Below, piece by piece: positions 16,664 through 24,619 of a stretch of 32,902 nt of DNA; within the stretch, counting starts at the first letter, position 1; every line of letters starts with the position of its first letter. This DNA is from a virus, in IMG/VR virus record IMGVR_UViG_3300044492_000005, positions 1 through 32,902 of that record, one strand, 5' to 3'. The notes below the pieces were generated by a model. That model did no database searches, was not told the DNA's origin, and saw only the letters and a program-made list of their open reading frames with translations. The translations under genes and the position numbers were made by a program.

Positions 16664-17128
16664 CTATGTCCTCACATACTTGTATATGGACCCAAACCGT
16701 GTGAAGCCCATATGCCTATACAACGCATCCACCCCAATGGTGTTGATACCAGCCACGTCACCGCTCTGCACCAACACAGTCTTGTGCGTATCGATACACC
16801 AATCCACGAAGCCCTTCATCAATCGCATACCGATAGCGGCTCTGCTGTGTGTGCCTTCACGCACATACCATGCATCCTCGATTCCCATCAAGTCGGGACT
16901 GAAGTAGAACGGAACCACCTTGCCACATACCGCACCAACATATTGTTCATCCACTACCGCTAGGCGAAAGTAATAGTCCTTCTGCGATATCGTGTAGAGC
17001 ATCATGGCTTTGCAATGTCCCCAGTTGAATGCTGGGCCATGTGTGCCATAATATCCTAGACCGTGTAACTCATGTGCAAGTCCAACCGCATAGCCGACAT
17101 TCTCTTCAGTTAGCGGGACGATCTGCAT
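16664..17128 (-). CDS. GNAT-family acetyltransferase 2
   Basis: A 154-residue GNAT-like protein, only distantly similar to the one at 15113. Visible features are LAVVDEQYVGAVCGKVVPFY (beta-2/3 hairpin), IEDAWYVREGTHSRAAIGMRLMK, in which GTHSRAAIG stands at the acetyl-CoA loop, and YRHMGFTRFGSIYKY, the characteristic late beta-strand region. ATG 17128 is preferred to TTG 17137. No strong ribosome site precedes either, and translation may depend on coupling with the overlapping 58-residue gene. Phage GNATs near tail genes are common and mostly uncharacterised; the target cannot be read from sequence. Confidence 0.78.
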   Translation of the reverse strand: MQIVPLTEENVGYAVGLAHELHGLGYYGTHGPAFNWGHCKAMMLYTISQKDYYFRLAVVDEQYVGAVCGKVVPFYFSPDLMGIEDAWYVREGTHSRAAIGMRLMKGFVDWCIDTHKTVLVQSGDVAGINTIGVDALYRHMGFTRFGSIYKYVRT

Positions 17129-17282
17129 CAACTGCAACCATGCATTGTGTCACAATGGCTTGTATCGCACCGACGACTTGATCGTATGGTGCCTTGTTGA
17201 GAATGGTCAGTACATTCTGCCATTCAGCAGCACTCATGGTTACGCTCAGCGGTGTGTTTGGATCAATCGGTTGCGGTTTCAT
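17106..17282 (-). CDS. small tail-cluster protein, 58 residues
   Basis: This short gene is supported by its junctions. ATG 17282 overlaps the stop of the S74 fibre gene as ATGA, and the end overlaps the acetyltransferase gene by 23 bases. The 58-residue product begins MKPQPIDPNTPLSVTMSA and then has two amphipathic helices (AEWQNVLTILNKAPYDQVV and AIQAIVTQCMVAV). The layout of a short beta strand, then EW-x-x-V-L, then a helix ending in V-x-x-I-x-x-I recalls small unnamed proteins found beside tail-fibre genes in other phages, but I cannot name a family. It could be a fibre-assembly factor, judged on position only. Confidence 0.72.
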   Translation of the reverse strand: MKPQPIDPNTPLSVTMSAAEWQNVLTILNKAPYDQVVGAIQAIVTQCMVAVDADRPAN

Positions 17283-19015
17283 TTGTTCTCCAATGCATCG
17301 AGACGCGATGCGATTTCCTTCATACCATTGACCAGCGCAGCAATGATCGGCTCAGTGCTAACACCGAGTGTTGGCTCATCACTGTCCATACCACCGCTGC
17401 CATCAGGCAACTCAATGCCCAAGCGCGTTATGGCTTCTGGAATAACCAGTTGCACGTTCTGTGCTGAGAAGCCAACACCATGCTTGTTGTTCGCAACACG
17501 TGTGAACGTGATCGGATTGATCTGCTTGATCACATCCAGGCCATAGCGAAGTGGTGCAATGTCTTGCTTCAGTCGCTCGTCGGACACGATAGGGAATGAT
17601 GTTCCACCGACTGCACCCAGGTTGTTGAAACACAAATCATCCGATGGACGCATGACCCAGAATGGCACACCGTTTGCCACCCATTGCATTGTGCCTGTAG
17701 GCGTTGCCCAATCCCAATACCAATTGGGTGACATCTGCATGATACGACCAGAGCCACCACTACCAAACTGTGCTGCGCTAGCACCACCAGCAAGAACAAG
17801 GCCACCAGCAGTGATGTTGCCAAGCATTGCAAGGCTACCACCAGGATCAATTGCTAGGAGTGTAGTATTACTAGCATTCTGATAGTTCAGTATTCCTGTT
17901 CCCCAAGCCAAACGGAACCTGTAGCTATCTAGGAACTGCACCTCACTTATTGTTGAGTTGTCACTATACAACCGTGCACGATCACCTGCTCCCCAGAATA
18001 CTGCTCCGCCACGTGCATACACGTTGCCTGTTTGTGCAACAACAGAACCATTTGTAGCCATACCTGCTGCAAAGAAGCCAGCACCAGACGGATTTACCGA
18101 GAATAGTTGTGTGCCTGCACCATTGAGATACTCAAGTGCACCTGTTGATCGTGTATAACGTAGGTTCCATCCACCACCATCCCATTGCAGGATTGTGTGT
18201 GTAGCGTTGCTGGCAAAGTATGCACCGCTATTACTTAGACTGAAACTCGATGGTGTCGTTACTGAACCATTCACGGTCAGATTACCAGCTATGGTTCCGC
18301 CACTGAGCGGTAAATAATTACCAGCAAGGAACGTCTGCGATGCAAGTGGTGATACACCAACACCATCTACCATCGCGGTAACTGCGGAACCATTCCAGCC
18401 AAACGCCATACCACGGCGTTCTAGCGCAGTCATATTGTTATACGTAATGCCATGCGATACGATCAGTGGACCAGTCAACGTGCCACCAGTAGTAGGCAGA
18501 AATCCCGTAGCACCAACACGTGCATCCACATACTGCTTCGTAGCAGGATGCAACACAGCAGTTGGATCAGCATTCAGCGTAATGAAGCCAGTCATTGTGC
18601 CACCAGCAAGTGGCAACTTATTAGCAGCAGCAGCACCAGCAGCTTGAGCATCAGCAGCCGCTTGTGCAGCAGTAGTTGCACTGGCAGCAGCCTGTGCCGC
18701 ATACGACTGTGCACTCTGTGTTGTCTGTGTCCAACGTGCTGGGAACGAAACACGTTCATTCGAGAACAGTATCGGTGATGCACTACTCGTGTGTGATTGC
18801 AAGCATTCCCATATGCTGCTATCCACCGAGTCAATCACTGATTGACCAAACACGTATGCGGTTGAGTTCTTCCACACACCAACCAGATTGGGTATGGCTG
18901 TGAACATACCAACGGTGGCATCCAGGATTTGCCAGTTGCCATTAACTTCTGTATCCCATGGGATTTGGTCAAAGTCGGGAACATACATACGCAAGTTGTG
19001 CGTGAGTGTTGTCAT
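17279..19015 (-). CDS. tail fibre with S74 intramolecular chaperone
   Basis: A 578-residue trimeric fibre candidate. The N-terminus (NLRMYVPDFDQIPWDTEVNG) is a virion-anchor-like region, followed by an Ala-rich helix near 110-135. Then come repeated GGTMTG-type units (LPLAGGTMTGFI, GGTLTGPLIVS, YLPLSGGTIAGNL), the collagen-like adaptor repeats of many phage fibres, and a beta-rich shaft with several G-x-L-x-x-x-N repeats. From about residue 478 comes the peptidase S74 chaperone: SDERLKQDI contains the catalytic Ser and Lys pattern for self-cleavage, and the domain ends in the helix ALVNGMKEIASRLDALENK. Base composition matches the native late genes, unlike the spike bodies. It binds host surfaces; the receptor is unknown. 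Confidence 0.9.
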   Translation of the reverse strand: MTTLTHNLRMYVPDFDQIPWDTEVNGNWQILDATVGMFTAIPNLVGVWKNSTAYVFGQSVIDSVDSSIWECLQSHTSSASPILFSNERVSFPARWTQTTQSAQSYAAQAAASATTAAQAAADAQAAGAAAANKLPLAGGTMTGFITLNADPTAVLHPATKQYVDARVGATGFLPTTGGTLTGPLIVSHGITYNNMTALERRGMAFGWNGSAVTAMVDGVGVSPLASQTFLAGNYLPLSGGTIAGNLTVNGSVTTPSSFSLSNSGAYFASNATHTILQWDGGGWNLRYTRSTGALEYLNGAGTQLFSVNPSGAGFFAAGMATNGSVVAQTGNVYARGGAVFWGAGDRARLYSDNSTISEVQFLDSYRFRLAWGTGILNYQNASNTTLLAIDPGGSLAMLGNITAGGLVLAGGASAAQFGSGGSGRIMQMSPNWYWDWATPTGTMQWVANGVPFWVMRPSDDLCFNNLGAVGGTSFPIVSDERLKQDIAPLRYGLDVIKQINPITFTRVANNKHGVGFSAQNVQLVIPEAITRLGIELPDGSGGMDSDEPTLGVSTEPIIAALVNGMKEIASRLDALENK

Positions 19016-20700
19016 CTGCGTATACCACCATGTATGTATGCGATTGATACGCTGATGAATTTCAGCCTATGACGCGTAGTGCCGAAGAATCGCAGCTTGA
19101 GCAGCTTGAACTTCGTAGTCCATGCGAACAGACGCTCGTCTGATGTCTGCCTACCACCACCATATGGCGAATCACCATACGGCACGTTACCATATCCGGC
19201 TGTGTCACCAGCAGTGAACTTCATGGATAGCATCGGTGCACGTGCACCATGGTAGTTGACTATGTTATCGACGTATGCCTCAACCGTGAACTGCCCTGTG
19301 CCTTGTGTATCGGTTGCGATATAACGCGACACCTTAATATCCATGCGATGTTTGAAATCAGCCCATGGCAATTCCCAATCGAATGTGATCGGCACACCCT
19401 TGCCATCAGCAACCGCGTTATCACCTTGGAAATCCAACGCTAGATCAGGATTGCCGAAGTCATATGCATACAGCTTGTGTCCACCTGCGAATATAACATT
19501 CTGCAATGATGTGCGACATGCAGCTTGCCACTTCCATCCACGCAATCGTGCCCATGCTTGCACCTTCAGGCTTGGTATGTTCATGTAGCTGAAACATACC
19601 GTCTCCACCACGACACCACCCTCAAATCGTGGCACGAATAGCATATAGCGGAAGTTGCGCAGATCGTAGACTGCAAACACATACTTGCTAATGTCCGCAC
19701 GACTTAGCGGCTGGATGAGTTCAGTGGTTAGCGGTTCGATAAGATGGCTTGCGCGTATAGGACGCAGAGTGTTGAACTGGTTGATCCGTGAGATCGAATT
19801 GACACCGACGTTATCTGCATAGAACGTGTCATCGCCTACACTCACCAATGAGCGATGCGTTAGGCAACCAAACTCTTCAATGAAGCCATCATCTGTCGGT
19901 GCGTGCACAGCCGGTGTGCCGGTATACACTCCCAAGTTTACAGGCAACACACCACGCTCAAACGTGACCATTAGCTTATCGCGATATGCGACCATACCAG
20001 TGATAATCGCTGAGCCAAGAGATACACGAGGACCAAGATCAACGACAACAGCATCGTTCGGAGCGGGGTCGCCAAAGTGTGTGCCACTCGTGCCCTTAGC
20101 CGAGATGTAGATGGAACTTGGTTCACTTGGAACACCTGCGATTATAGTGTATTGCGAATGTGCAATCACATACTTGCCTACAGGCGTATTCACGTTCGAT
20201 ACCGTGGCAAGATCAACCAGGAACTCGACTTCCATATAGCGTGGATTGGTTGGATCACCGCTAATGATTATCGGTTTGTCACGACCATTGACGATAATCA
20301 GATCACTATTGAATATGGTGAAGTTCACTTCAACACTGCCAGCAGGCCACAAGTTTGCGCCTGCTTTCTGCAATGGCGTAAATGTGCCATCGCCTTTCGA
20401 CCTGACAATGGCACCGCTAAACTGCACACTAATCACGTAGTCATTGAAGTAATAGCAGTTGACGATATCACTCGTATCCGGTAGCGTAACGATAAGCTGT
20501 GTGCCTGGACGCACACTCTGTGATCCATCAATGGCACGCTCAATGTTATCCAACACCTTTGCATACTTAGGTGCCATGTTGAGATCAGTATCGGTGACGT
20601 TCAGTCCACCCTCGAATGAACGCACCGTGCTAATCTGCAAGTTGCTCTGCGGTTGTTCACCACGTGGATTTAGATTAGCGGATGTCTTCTTGAGATACAT
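19012..20700 (-). CDS. tail hub / DNA-stabilisation-like tail protein
   Basis: A 562-residue beta-rich protein, probably a podovirus tail component of the P22 gp10 (packaged DNA stabilisation) or T7 gp12-like type. Near the N-terminus FEGGLNVTDTDLNMAPKYAK followed by R-P-G-T matches the opening of such proteins, in which the first contacts with the adaptor ring are made. Many short strands follow with repeated aromatic and Gly residues (VISVQFSGAIVRS, YVIAHSQYTIIAGVPSEPSS, FRYMLFVPRFEGG), in keeping with a propeller-like hub. The gene starts 12 bases after tailspike 1 and overlaps the S74 fibre start by ATGA. The role is inferred from family resemblance and place between spike and fibre. Confidence 0.7.
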   Translation of the reverse strand: MYLKKTSANLNPRGEQPQSNLQISTVRSFEGGLNVTDTDLNMAPKYAKVLDNIERAIDGSQSVRPGTQLIVTLPDTSDIVNCYYFNDYVISVQFSGAIVRSKGDGTFTPLQKAGANLWPAGSVEVNFTIFNSDLIIVNGRDKPIIISGDPTNPRYMEVEFLVDLATVSNVNTPVGKYVIAHSQYTIIAGVPSEPSSIYISAKGTSGTHFGDPAPNDAVVVDLGPRVSLGSAIITGMVAYRDKLMVTFERGVLPVNLGVYTGTPAVHAPTDDGFIEEFGCLTHRSLVSVGDDTFYADNVGVNSISRINQFNTLRPIRASHLIEPLTTELIQPLSRADISKYVFAVYDLRNFRYMLFVPRFEGGVVVETVCFSYMNIPSLKVQAWARLRGWKWQAACRTSLQNVIFAGGHKLYAYDFGNPDLALDFQGDNAVADGKGVPITFDWELPWADFKHRMDIKVSRYIATDTQGTGQFTVEAYVDNIVNYHGARAPMLSMKFTAGDTAGYGNVPYGDSPYGGGRQTSDERLFAWTTKFKLLKLRFFGTTRHRLKFISVSIAYIHGGIRR

Positions 20701-20712
20701 GTTATATACCGA

Positions 20713-22386
20713 TCATGGTGCAATCAATCCATATGAAACCAATGCTGCATGGATAGCGGCTGCGGTAACAGCGACACCTGTTGGTTTCGCTATTGGCGCG
20801 GTATTGTTGAAGCCGACAGAAGTCGTGAAGCTGGTTGGGATCTGAAAGTATTGTATCGGCGTGGCACTGTGGGCGTTATAGATACCCCACACCGGGAGTG
20901 AGGCCCCGCTGGCGTCCGTCGAGTAGAAGCCGAAATGATTATCGGAGCCACAAATAAACTGCATAGGCGAACCAGACGCATCGTTAATTGACAGAGGGAC
21001 GTTGTTGCCTATCGTCAGTGGCCCGTTCGGCCCTCTGATCATGTTGCCGGTGCCGCCGCTGTTGGCGATAACAACCGGCGCGCTGTTCCCTTGCATATTA
21101 TCAAGCACCGCGTCGAATGTGCTGGCACCGAGGGATATGTGCGTCGTCTGATTGGCGAACGTGTTCTCCGATATGGTATTGCCGCCTTCATTAAACCCCG
21201 CGCGCGTCATCGAGATACCGATAGTGCCGTTCAGGATCGAGTTCTGGCTGATGTAGGTCGCCTGGGCGTTGGTGAACGCGACGTTCACCGCGCCCGCGCC
21301 GGTCAGGTAACAGTGCGCGAACTGGCCAATGTTCACGCAATCCAGTGCCAGTGACGATTGCGCGGCGTTGATCATGCAGCCCAGCATGACAGGTTGAAGC
21401 AACTTAACCGCCGCCGCTCCCGTGGGCGCGAATGATGCCATGTCCCAGCCATTCGTGACGGTCAGTATTTGACAGGAGACGCAAGTTATGCCTTCGCAAT
21501 AATCCGTCTGACGAAAACCGGAAGCCGCCGTGCTGACATGGACATTGCGGAATGCACCGTAGATCAGCCGTCCGAACGATACCCCCGCCGTGCCAGTGAT
21601 CGGCTGGCCCGTGCCACTGTCCGGCACGCCGAGGAAGTGGACATTTTCCAGCACCACATTCCAGAAGTTATGAACGCCTCCCGTTCCGCTAATCGATGAA
21701 GGCAGGAAATCAATGCCCTTGGTGAACGTCCGCGCGAATGGTGCTGCCGCCGATGCCACGTTGGCACTGATCGTTATGTTACGACCGACGAAAGACGGGA
21801 ACGCCTGCGAACCTGTTGGCCCGACACTGACACGGATCGCCGCCGCCGTTGGGCCTGTCGGATTGTTGGCGACAAACCGAATATCCGAGACTTCAAACGT
21901 CTTCTGATACGTCGGTGTCGGATCACTGAACAGAAACGCGGGTCCGCTCATCTGGCAGACAACCGACGAGCACCATCCGTTCGTCGTGACGCCTTCGATC
22001 TTACACGATTTGGTTATCGTGATCGTCTGATTGAGACTGACACCCTGGACATTCCGAGTGCCGATACGCAGCACGCCGCCATTCTCAGGCAATGCCGCCA
22101 CTGCCGTCAGCACGGTAGCGGTGTCGATGTTTGCGTCCCCGGTTCCGATCGCTCCGTAGTCCTGAACATGGATGACGTCTGCCGCCCGGTCCTGTGCAGA
22201 ACGTGATGTATTACCACCTGTTGCAGTATAATTAAGCGGACCAGACATAGTGCCGCCGCTTAACGGCAAGTATGGACCACCACTACTCAATACACTAGTC
22301 CACTTCACACCATCCCAACGCCATGTCACACCAGCACCATTGAATAAATCACCAGTCGTTGGACTATTTGGGAAATCCAATGGCAT
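20713..22386 (-). CDS. tailspike 1, right-handed beta-helix (pectate-lyase-like)
   Basis: A 557-residue tailspike, probably binding or cleaving host surface polysaccharide. Residues 1-20 (DFPNSPTTGDLFNGAGVTWRWDG) are a phage fibre anchor. YLPLSGGTMSGPLNYT is the adaptor repeat, followed by SAQDRAADVIHVQDYGAIG, the usual entry of a pectate-lyase beta-helix. The body has many helix-rung patterns (NVVLENVHF, NMIRGPNGPLTIGN). The last 35 residues (NNTAPIAKPTGVAVTAAAIH and YGLIAP) are a common phage fibre end that may aid trimerisation. ATG 22386 has GGAG nine bases upstream. Codon use changes from native to GC-rich near residue 64 and back near residue 512. Catalytic residues cannot be named with confidence. 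Confidence 0.85.
   Translation of the reverse strand: MPLDFPNSPTTGDLFNGAGVTWRWDGVKWTSVLSSGGPYLPLSGGTMSGPLNYTATGGNTSRSAQDRAADVIHVQDYGAIGTGDANIDTATVLTAVAALPENGGVLRIGTRNVQGVSLNQTITITKSCKIEGVTTNGWCSSVVCQMSGPAFLFSDPTPTYQKTFEVSDIRFVANNPTGPTAAAIRVSVGPTGSQAFPSFVGRNITISANVASAAAPFARTFTKGIDFLPSSISGTGGVHNFWNVVLENVHFLGVPDSGTGQPITGTAGVSFGRLIYGAFRNVHVSTAASGFRQTDYCEGITCVSCQILTVTNGWDMASFAPTGAAAVKLLQPVMLGCMINAAQSSLALDCVNIGQFAHCYLTGAGAVNVAFTNAQATYISQNSILNGTIGISMTRAGFNEGGNTISENTFANQTTHISLGASTFDAVLDNMQGNSAPVVIANSGGTGNMIRGPNGPLTIGNNVPLSINDASGSPMQFICGSDNHFGFYSTDASGASLPVWGIYNAHSATPIQYFQIPTSFTTSVGFNNTAPIAKPTGVAVTAAAIHAALVSYGLIAP
20850..22195 (-). other. GC-rich foreign-looking body of tailspike 1
   Basis: Within this stretch codons shift strongly to G/C third positions (frequent GCC, GGC, CGC and runs of GCCGCC on either strand), while the flanking parts of the same gene use A/T-rich codons such as GCA, CCA and ACA like the rest of the phage. 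The change at each end takes only a few codons. Boundaries are judged by eye, to about 30 bases. The pattern fits acquisition of the receptor-binding body from another genome into a native anchor and native C-terminal cap. Confidence 0.7.
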
Positions 22387-22388
22387 TG

Positions 22389-22523
22389 TTATGACTCCGC
22401 TTCGTAAGTCTGGGCGTCGAGGGTGATGCTGATGCGGTCTGTTGGCTGCATTGCGATTTCTTCCAATGTCATGGCCTGATGTTCAGGACCAAAATGGATT
22501 AAACGCCTGGGACCGCGATCCAT
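22389..22523 (-). CDS. small ORF between the two tailspikes, 44 residues
   Basis: A 44-residue ORF starting at ATG 22523. GGGGAGG lies six bases upstream, the strongest ribosome site in this area. It overlaps the last 25 bases of tailspike 2 and ends two bases before tailspike 1 starts, with the ribosome site of tailspike 1 inside it. The product is polar (LIHFGPEHQ, MTLEEIAMQPTDRISITLD) with no membrane segment. I recognise no family. It shares the GC-rich codon style of the tailspike 2 body and was probably acquired with it. A helper for spike folding is possible; translation coupling only is also possible. Confidence 0.55.
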   Translation of the reverse strand: MDRGPRRLIHFGPEHQAMTLEEIAMQPTDRISITLDAQTYEAES

Positions 22524-24285
22524 GTTCCGCCTCCCCGGCTGACATAGAGGATCGAACCCGTACCGCCGCTGACATTGGAGTAAAGCGAGCCAATCGGTTT
22601 CGTCCCGGATGGTGCGCCATTGCCAGCGGTCCATGTTGGTGCGCCACCAAATGTCCCGGCCTGAATAAAACTACCAGCCACGCCTCCGGTAATATTCAAA
22701 CCATTACCGCCAAGCACTCCCGCCTGCACGCCCCCCACAAGCCAGCTAAAGTTACCGCCGCCGCCTTCGACAAACGTCATGGTATTCCCGGCGGACGCAC
22801 TGATACCAGCAACGGAGCCGTCATCAAACGCGAGGCCGCGTGTCAGGTCAGTTGGGCTGGAACCGAGGCCAAGACAGATCAGACCTTGCGTCAGCCTGAC
22901 ACCGCCCTCGTCCATCCATGCCCGTCTGGTTGTGTTTATATACCAGTTAAACGCCCCGCCGCCGCCCTGGACAAAGTTCATAACATTACTAGGTGTTTGG
23001 GTAATCCCAGCGAAGCCGCCAGCCAGATCAATGCCGTCCGTGGTCGTGGTCGCGGCGGACGCGAGATGGCTGAACGACAACCCTTTATCGAGACGAACCT
23101 GTCCGATCTGAACCACTGAACTGTTACTGTTCATGGTATTGGGTGAAAAGTAGTTACCGGCAACAACAGGCGTGAAGCTACCGGTGTCCAGATTACTGAC
23201 AGTCGCGCCTATGACGGCGTTGCCGGAAATAACCGCCGCGTTGGTCTCAATCCGTATGACCGCGATATTGCCCACTACCGTCGCCGGGTTCACGATCATG
23301 TTACCGGTAATCGACAGGTTGGCCGGGTTGGCGCTGTTCATCGCGTATGCCGCGATGGCACCACCACCACCCAACGGTGTGTCGAAAACATTATCAGCGA
23401 TGACAGCGTTCCTGACATCGCCACGAACCATCAGGATGACGTTGTGTAGTGTATTGCCCTGAATAACCACGTCGGCGACGGTGCCTGAGTGCAACGGCTC
23501 GATCTGCATCGGGATCGCGGCGGCACCCGTGCTGATGAAAGTATTGTTCGCCAGCACGAAACCCCTGGCCGTGTAAGCCGTTCCGCCCGCCGTGCTATCG
23601 GGGTTCCAGTTGACTACCTGAGCCGATGCCGCGCTGCTCGCGTAGCAATTCACCACGCGCCCGTAAGACGCGCCCCACCAGTGATCATAAGCACAATTGT
23701 TGAACTCGTAAGCGGAACAGCCATCCACCAACGTGTTGTAACAGCCGACGAACGCGGTGGCGTTGTTATGCGTCACGCGGCATTGAAACACGCAGTGCCT
23801 AACAATGACGTTACGAACAAACGCCATCTCCACCTGATGCCCGCCGCCGGGAAGCGCGCCGATGGTTCCATAGTCGAACGTCATGTCCTCGATAGTGATG
23901 TCGTGATCCGTGATAACAGTCGCGGCATGGTTCTTATTGATCAGGAAACTACCTAGCCCCTGCCATCCACCGGGCGTGTTAACAGCCAGCATGATCGACG
24001 CCGGTCCCTCACCGCGCACGATGGTGTTCGACGGGATCAACGTGGACTGACTGACAGCGTATGTTCCGACAGGGAAATATAATACATCACCGTTAAGTGT
24101 CGCCGCCGCCGCCTGAATAGCGGCGGTGTCATCAGTGACACCATCGCCAATCGCACCGAAGTCCTTGACATTGACGACTTCCGCCGCGCGATCCTGCGCC
24201 GAACGCGGCGTGTTGCCGCCGCTCGCGGTGTAGTTGATCGGGCCGGTCATCGTCCCGCCCGTCAGCGGCAGGAAACTCCCCTCCA
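22390..24285 (-). other. GC-rich foreign-looking body of tailspike 2 plus 44-residue ORF
   Basis: From about 24285 down to the end of the 44-residue ORF, codon use is strongly G/C-ending, in contrast to the A/T-leaning first 110 codons of tailspike 2 and to the start of tailspike 1. The upstream switch falls just before the FLPLTGGTMTG linker, so here the linker itself is of foreign style. In tailspike 1 the equivalent linker is native. Borders are by eye. A unit made of the spike body and the small ORF seems to have been imported together. Confidence 0.7.
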
Positions 24286-24619
24286 ACTGTGCAGCATCTA
24301 TACTATTCGCACTTACCCATTGCGTAGACGTGCCATCATTATACTGAATAAATAACTGACCACTATTCGTATCCCACCATAGCGGACCTAGTGTATTACC
24401 AGGAGGTGCACTGCCTATGTATGCACCAGTCGGCACGCCCATACTTGTAAAGCGATCCACATACTGTTTAGTGGCTGCATCGAATGCAGCAACAGGATCA
24501 GCAGCTAAACGCAACATACCCTGCATGGTATCACCAGCACGTGATACACGCTCAGCGAATGCACTATTCAGCTTATCAGCCTTTAGCGGATTCTCACCAC
24601 GGAAGAATGTCGTGCTCAT
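22499..24619 (-). CDS. tailspike 2, right-handed beta-helix (pectate-lyase-like)
   Basis: A 706-residue tailspike with a different body from tailspike 1. Residues 1-60 (FFRGENPLKADKLNSAFAER, then AATKQYVD) are the virion anchor shared in style with the S74 fibre. Residues 112-125 hold the FLPLTGGTMTGPI adaptor. SAQDRAAEVVNVKDFGAIGDGVTDDTAAI is the standard pectate-lyase entry, with the GDGVTDDT calcium-like turn. A long parallel beta-helix follows (MTFDYGTIG, NTLHNVILM, ITGNMIVNPATVVGNIAV). The C-terminus (APSGTKPIGSLYSN, ILYVSRGGGTW) is a type I associate with spikes of alphaproteobacterial phages and prophages, an impression I cannot test here. ATG 24619 overlaps the preceding stop by ATGA. 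Enzymatic specificity is unknown. Confidence 0.86.
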   Translation of the reverse strand: MSTTFFRGENPLKADKLNSAFAERVSRAGDTMQGMLRLAADPVAAFDAATKQYVDRFTSMGVPTGAYIGSAPPGNTLGPLWWDTNSGQLFIQYNDGTSTQWVSANSIDAAQLEGSFLPLTGGTMTGPINYTASGGNTPRSAQDRAAEVVNVKDFGAIGDGVTDDTAAIQAAAATLNGDVLYFPVGTYAVSQSTLIPSNTIVRGEGPASIMLAVNTPGGWQGLGSFLINKNHAATVITDHDITIEDMTFDYGTIGALPGGGHQVEMAFVRNVIVRHCVFQCRVTHNNATAFVGCYNTLVDGCSAYEFNNCAYDHWWGASYGRVVNCYASSAASAQVVNWNPDSTAGGTAYTARGFVLANNTFISTGAAAIPMQIEPLHSGTVADVVIQGNTLHNVILMVRGDVRNAVIADNVFDTPLGGGGAIAAYAMNSANPANLSITGNMIVNPATVVGNIAVIRIETNAAVISGNAVIGATVSNLDTGSFTPVVAGNYFSPNTMNSNSSVVQIGQVRLDKGLSFSHLASAATTTTDGIDLAGGFAGITQTPSNVMNFVQGGGGAFNWYINTTRRAWMDEGGVRLTQGLICLGLGSSPTDLTRGLAFDDGSVAGISASAGNTMTFVEGGGGNFSWLVGGVQAGVLGGNGLNITGGVAGSFIQAGTFGGAPTWTAGNGAPSGTKPIGSLYSNVSGGTGSILYVSRGGGTWIAVPGV

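Noticed and set aside
17129-17137. TTG start of GNAT 2 nine bases upstream of ATG 17128
   Set aside because: No ribosome site favours it, and ATG is the simpler start.
22442-23119. 225-codon plus-strand ORF in the spike region
   Set aside because: Long open frames opposite GC-rich coding sequence arise by chance; no plus-strand genes exist in the late arm.
20713-24619. Tailspikes 1 and 2 as a recent tandem duplication
   Set aside because: They share only the linker and beta-helix entry; bodies and C-termini differ and the shared linker uses different codons in each copy.
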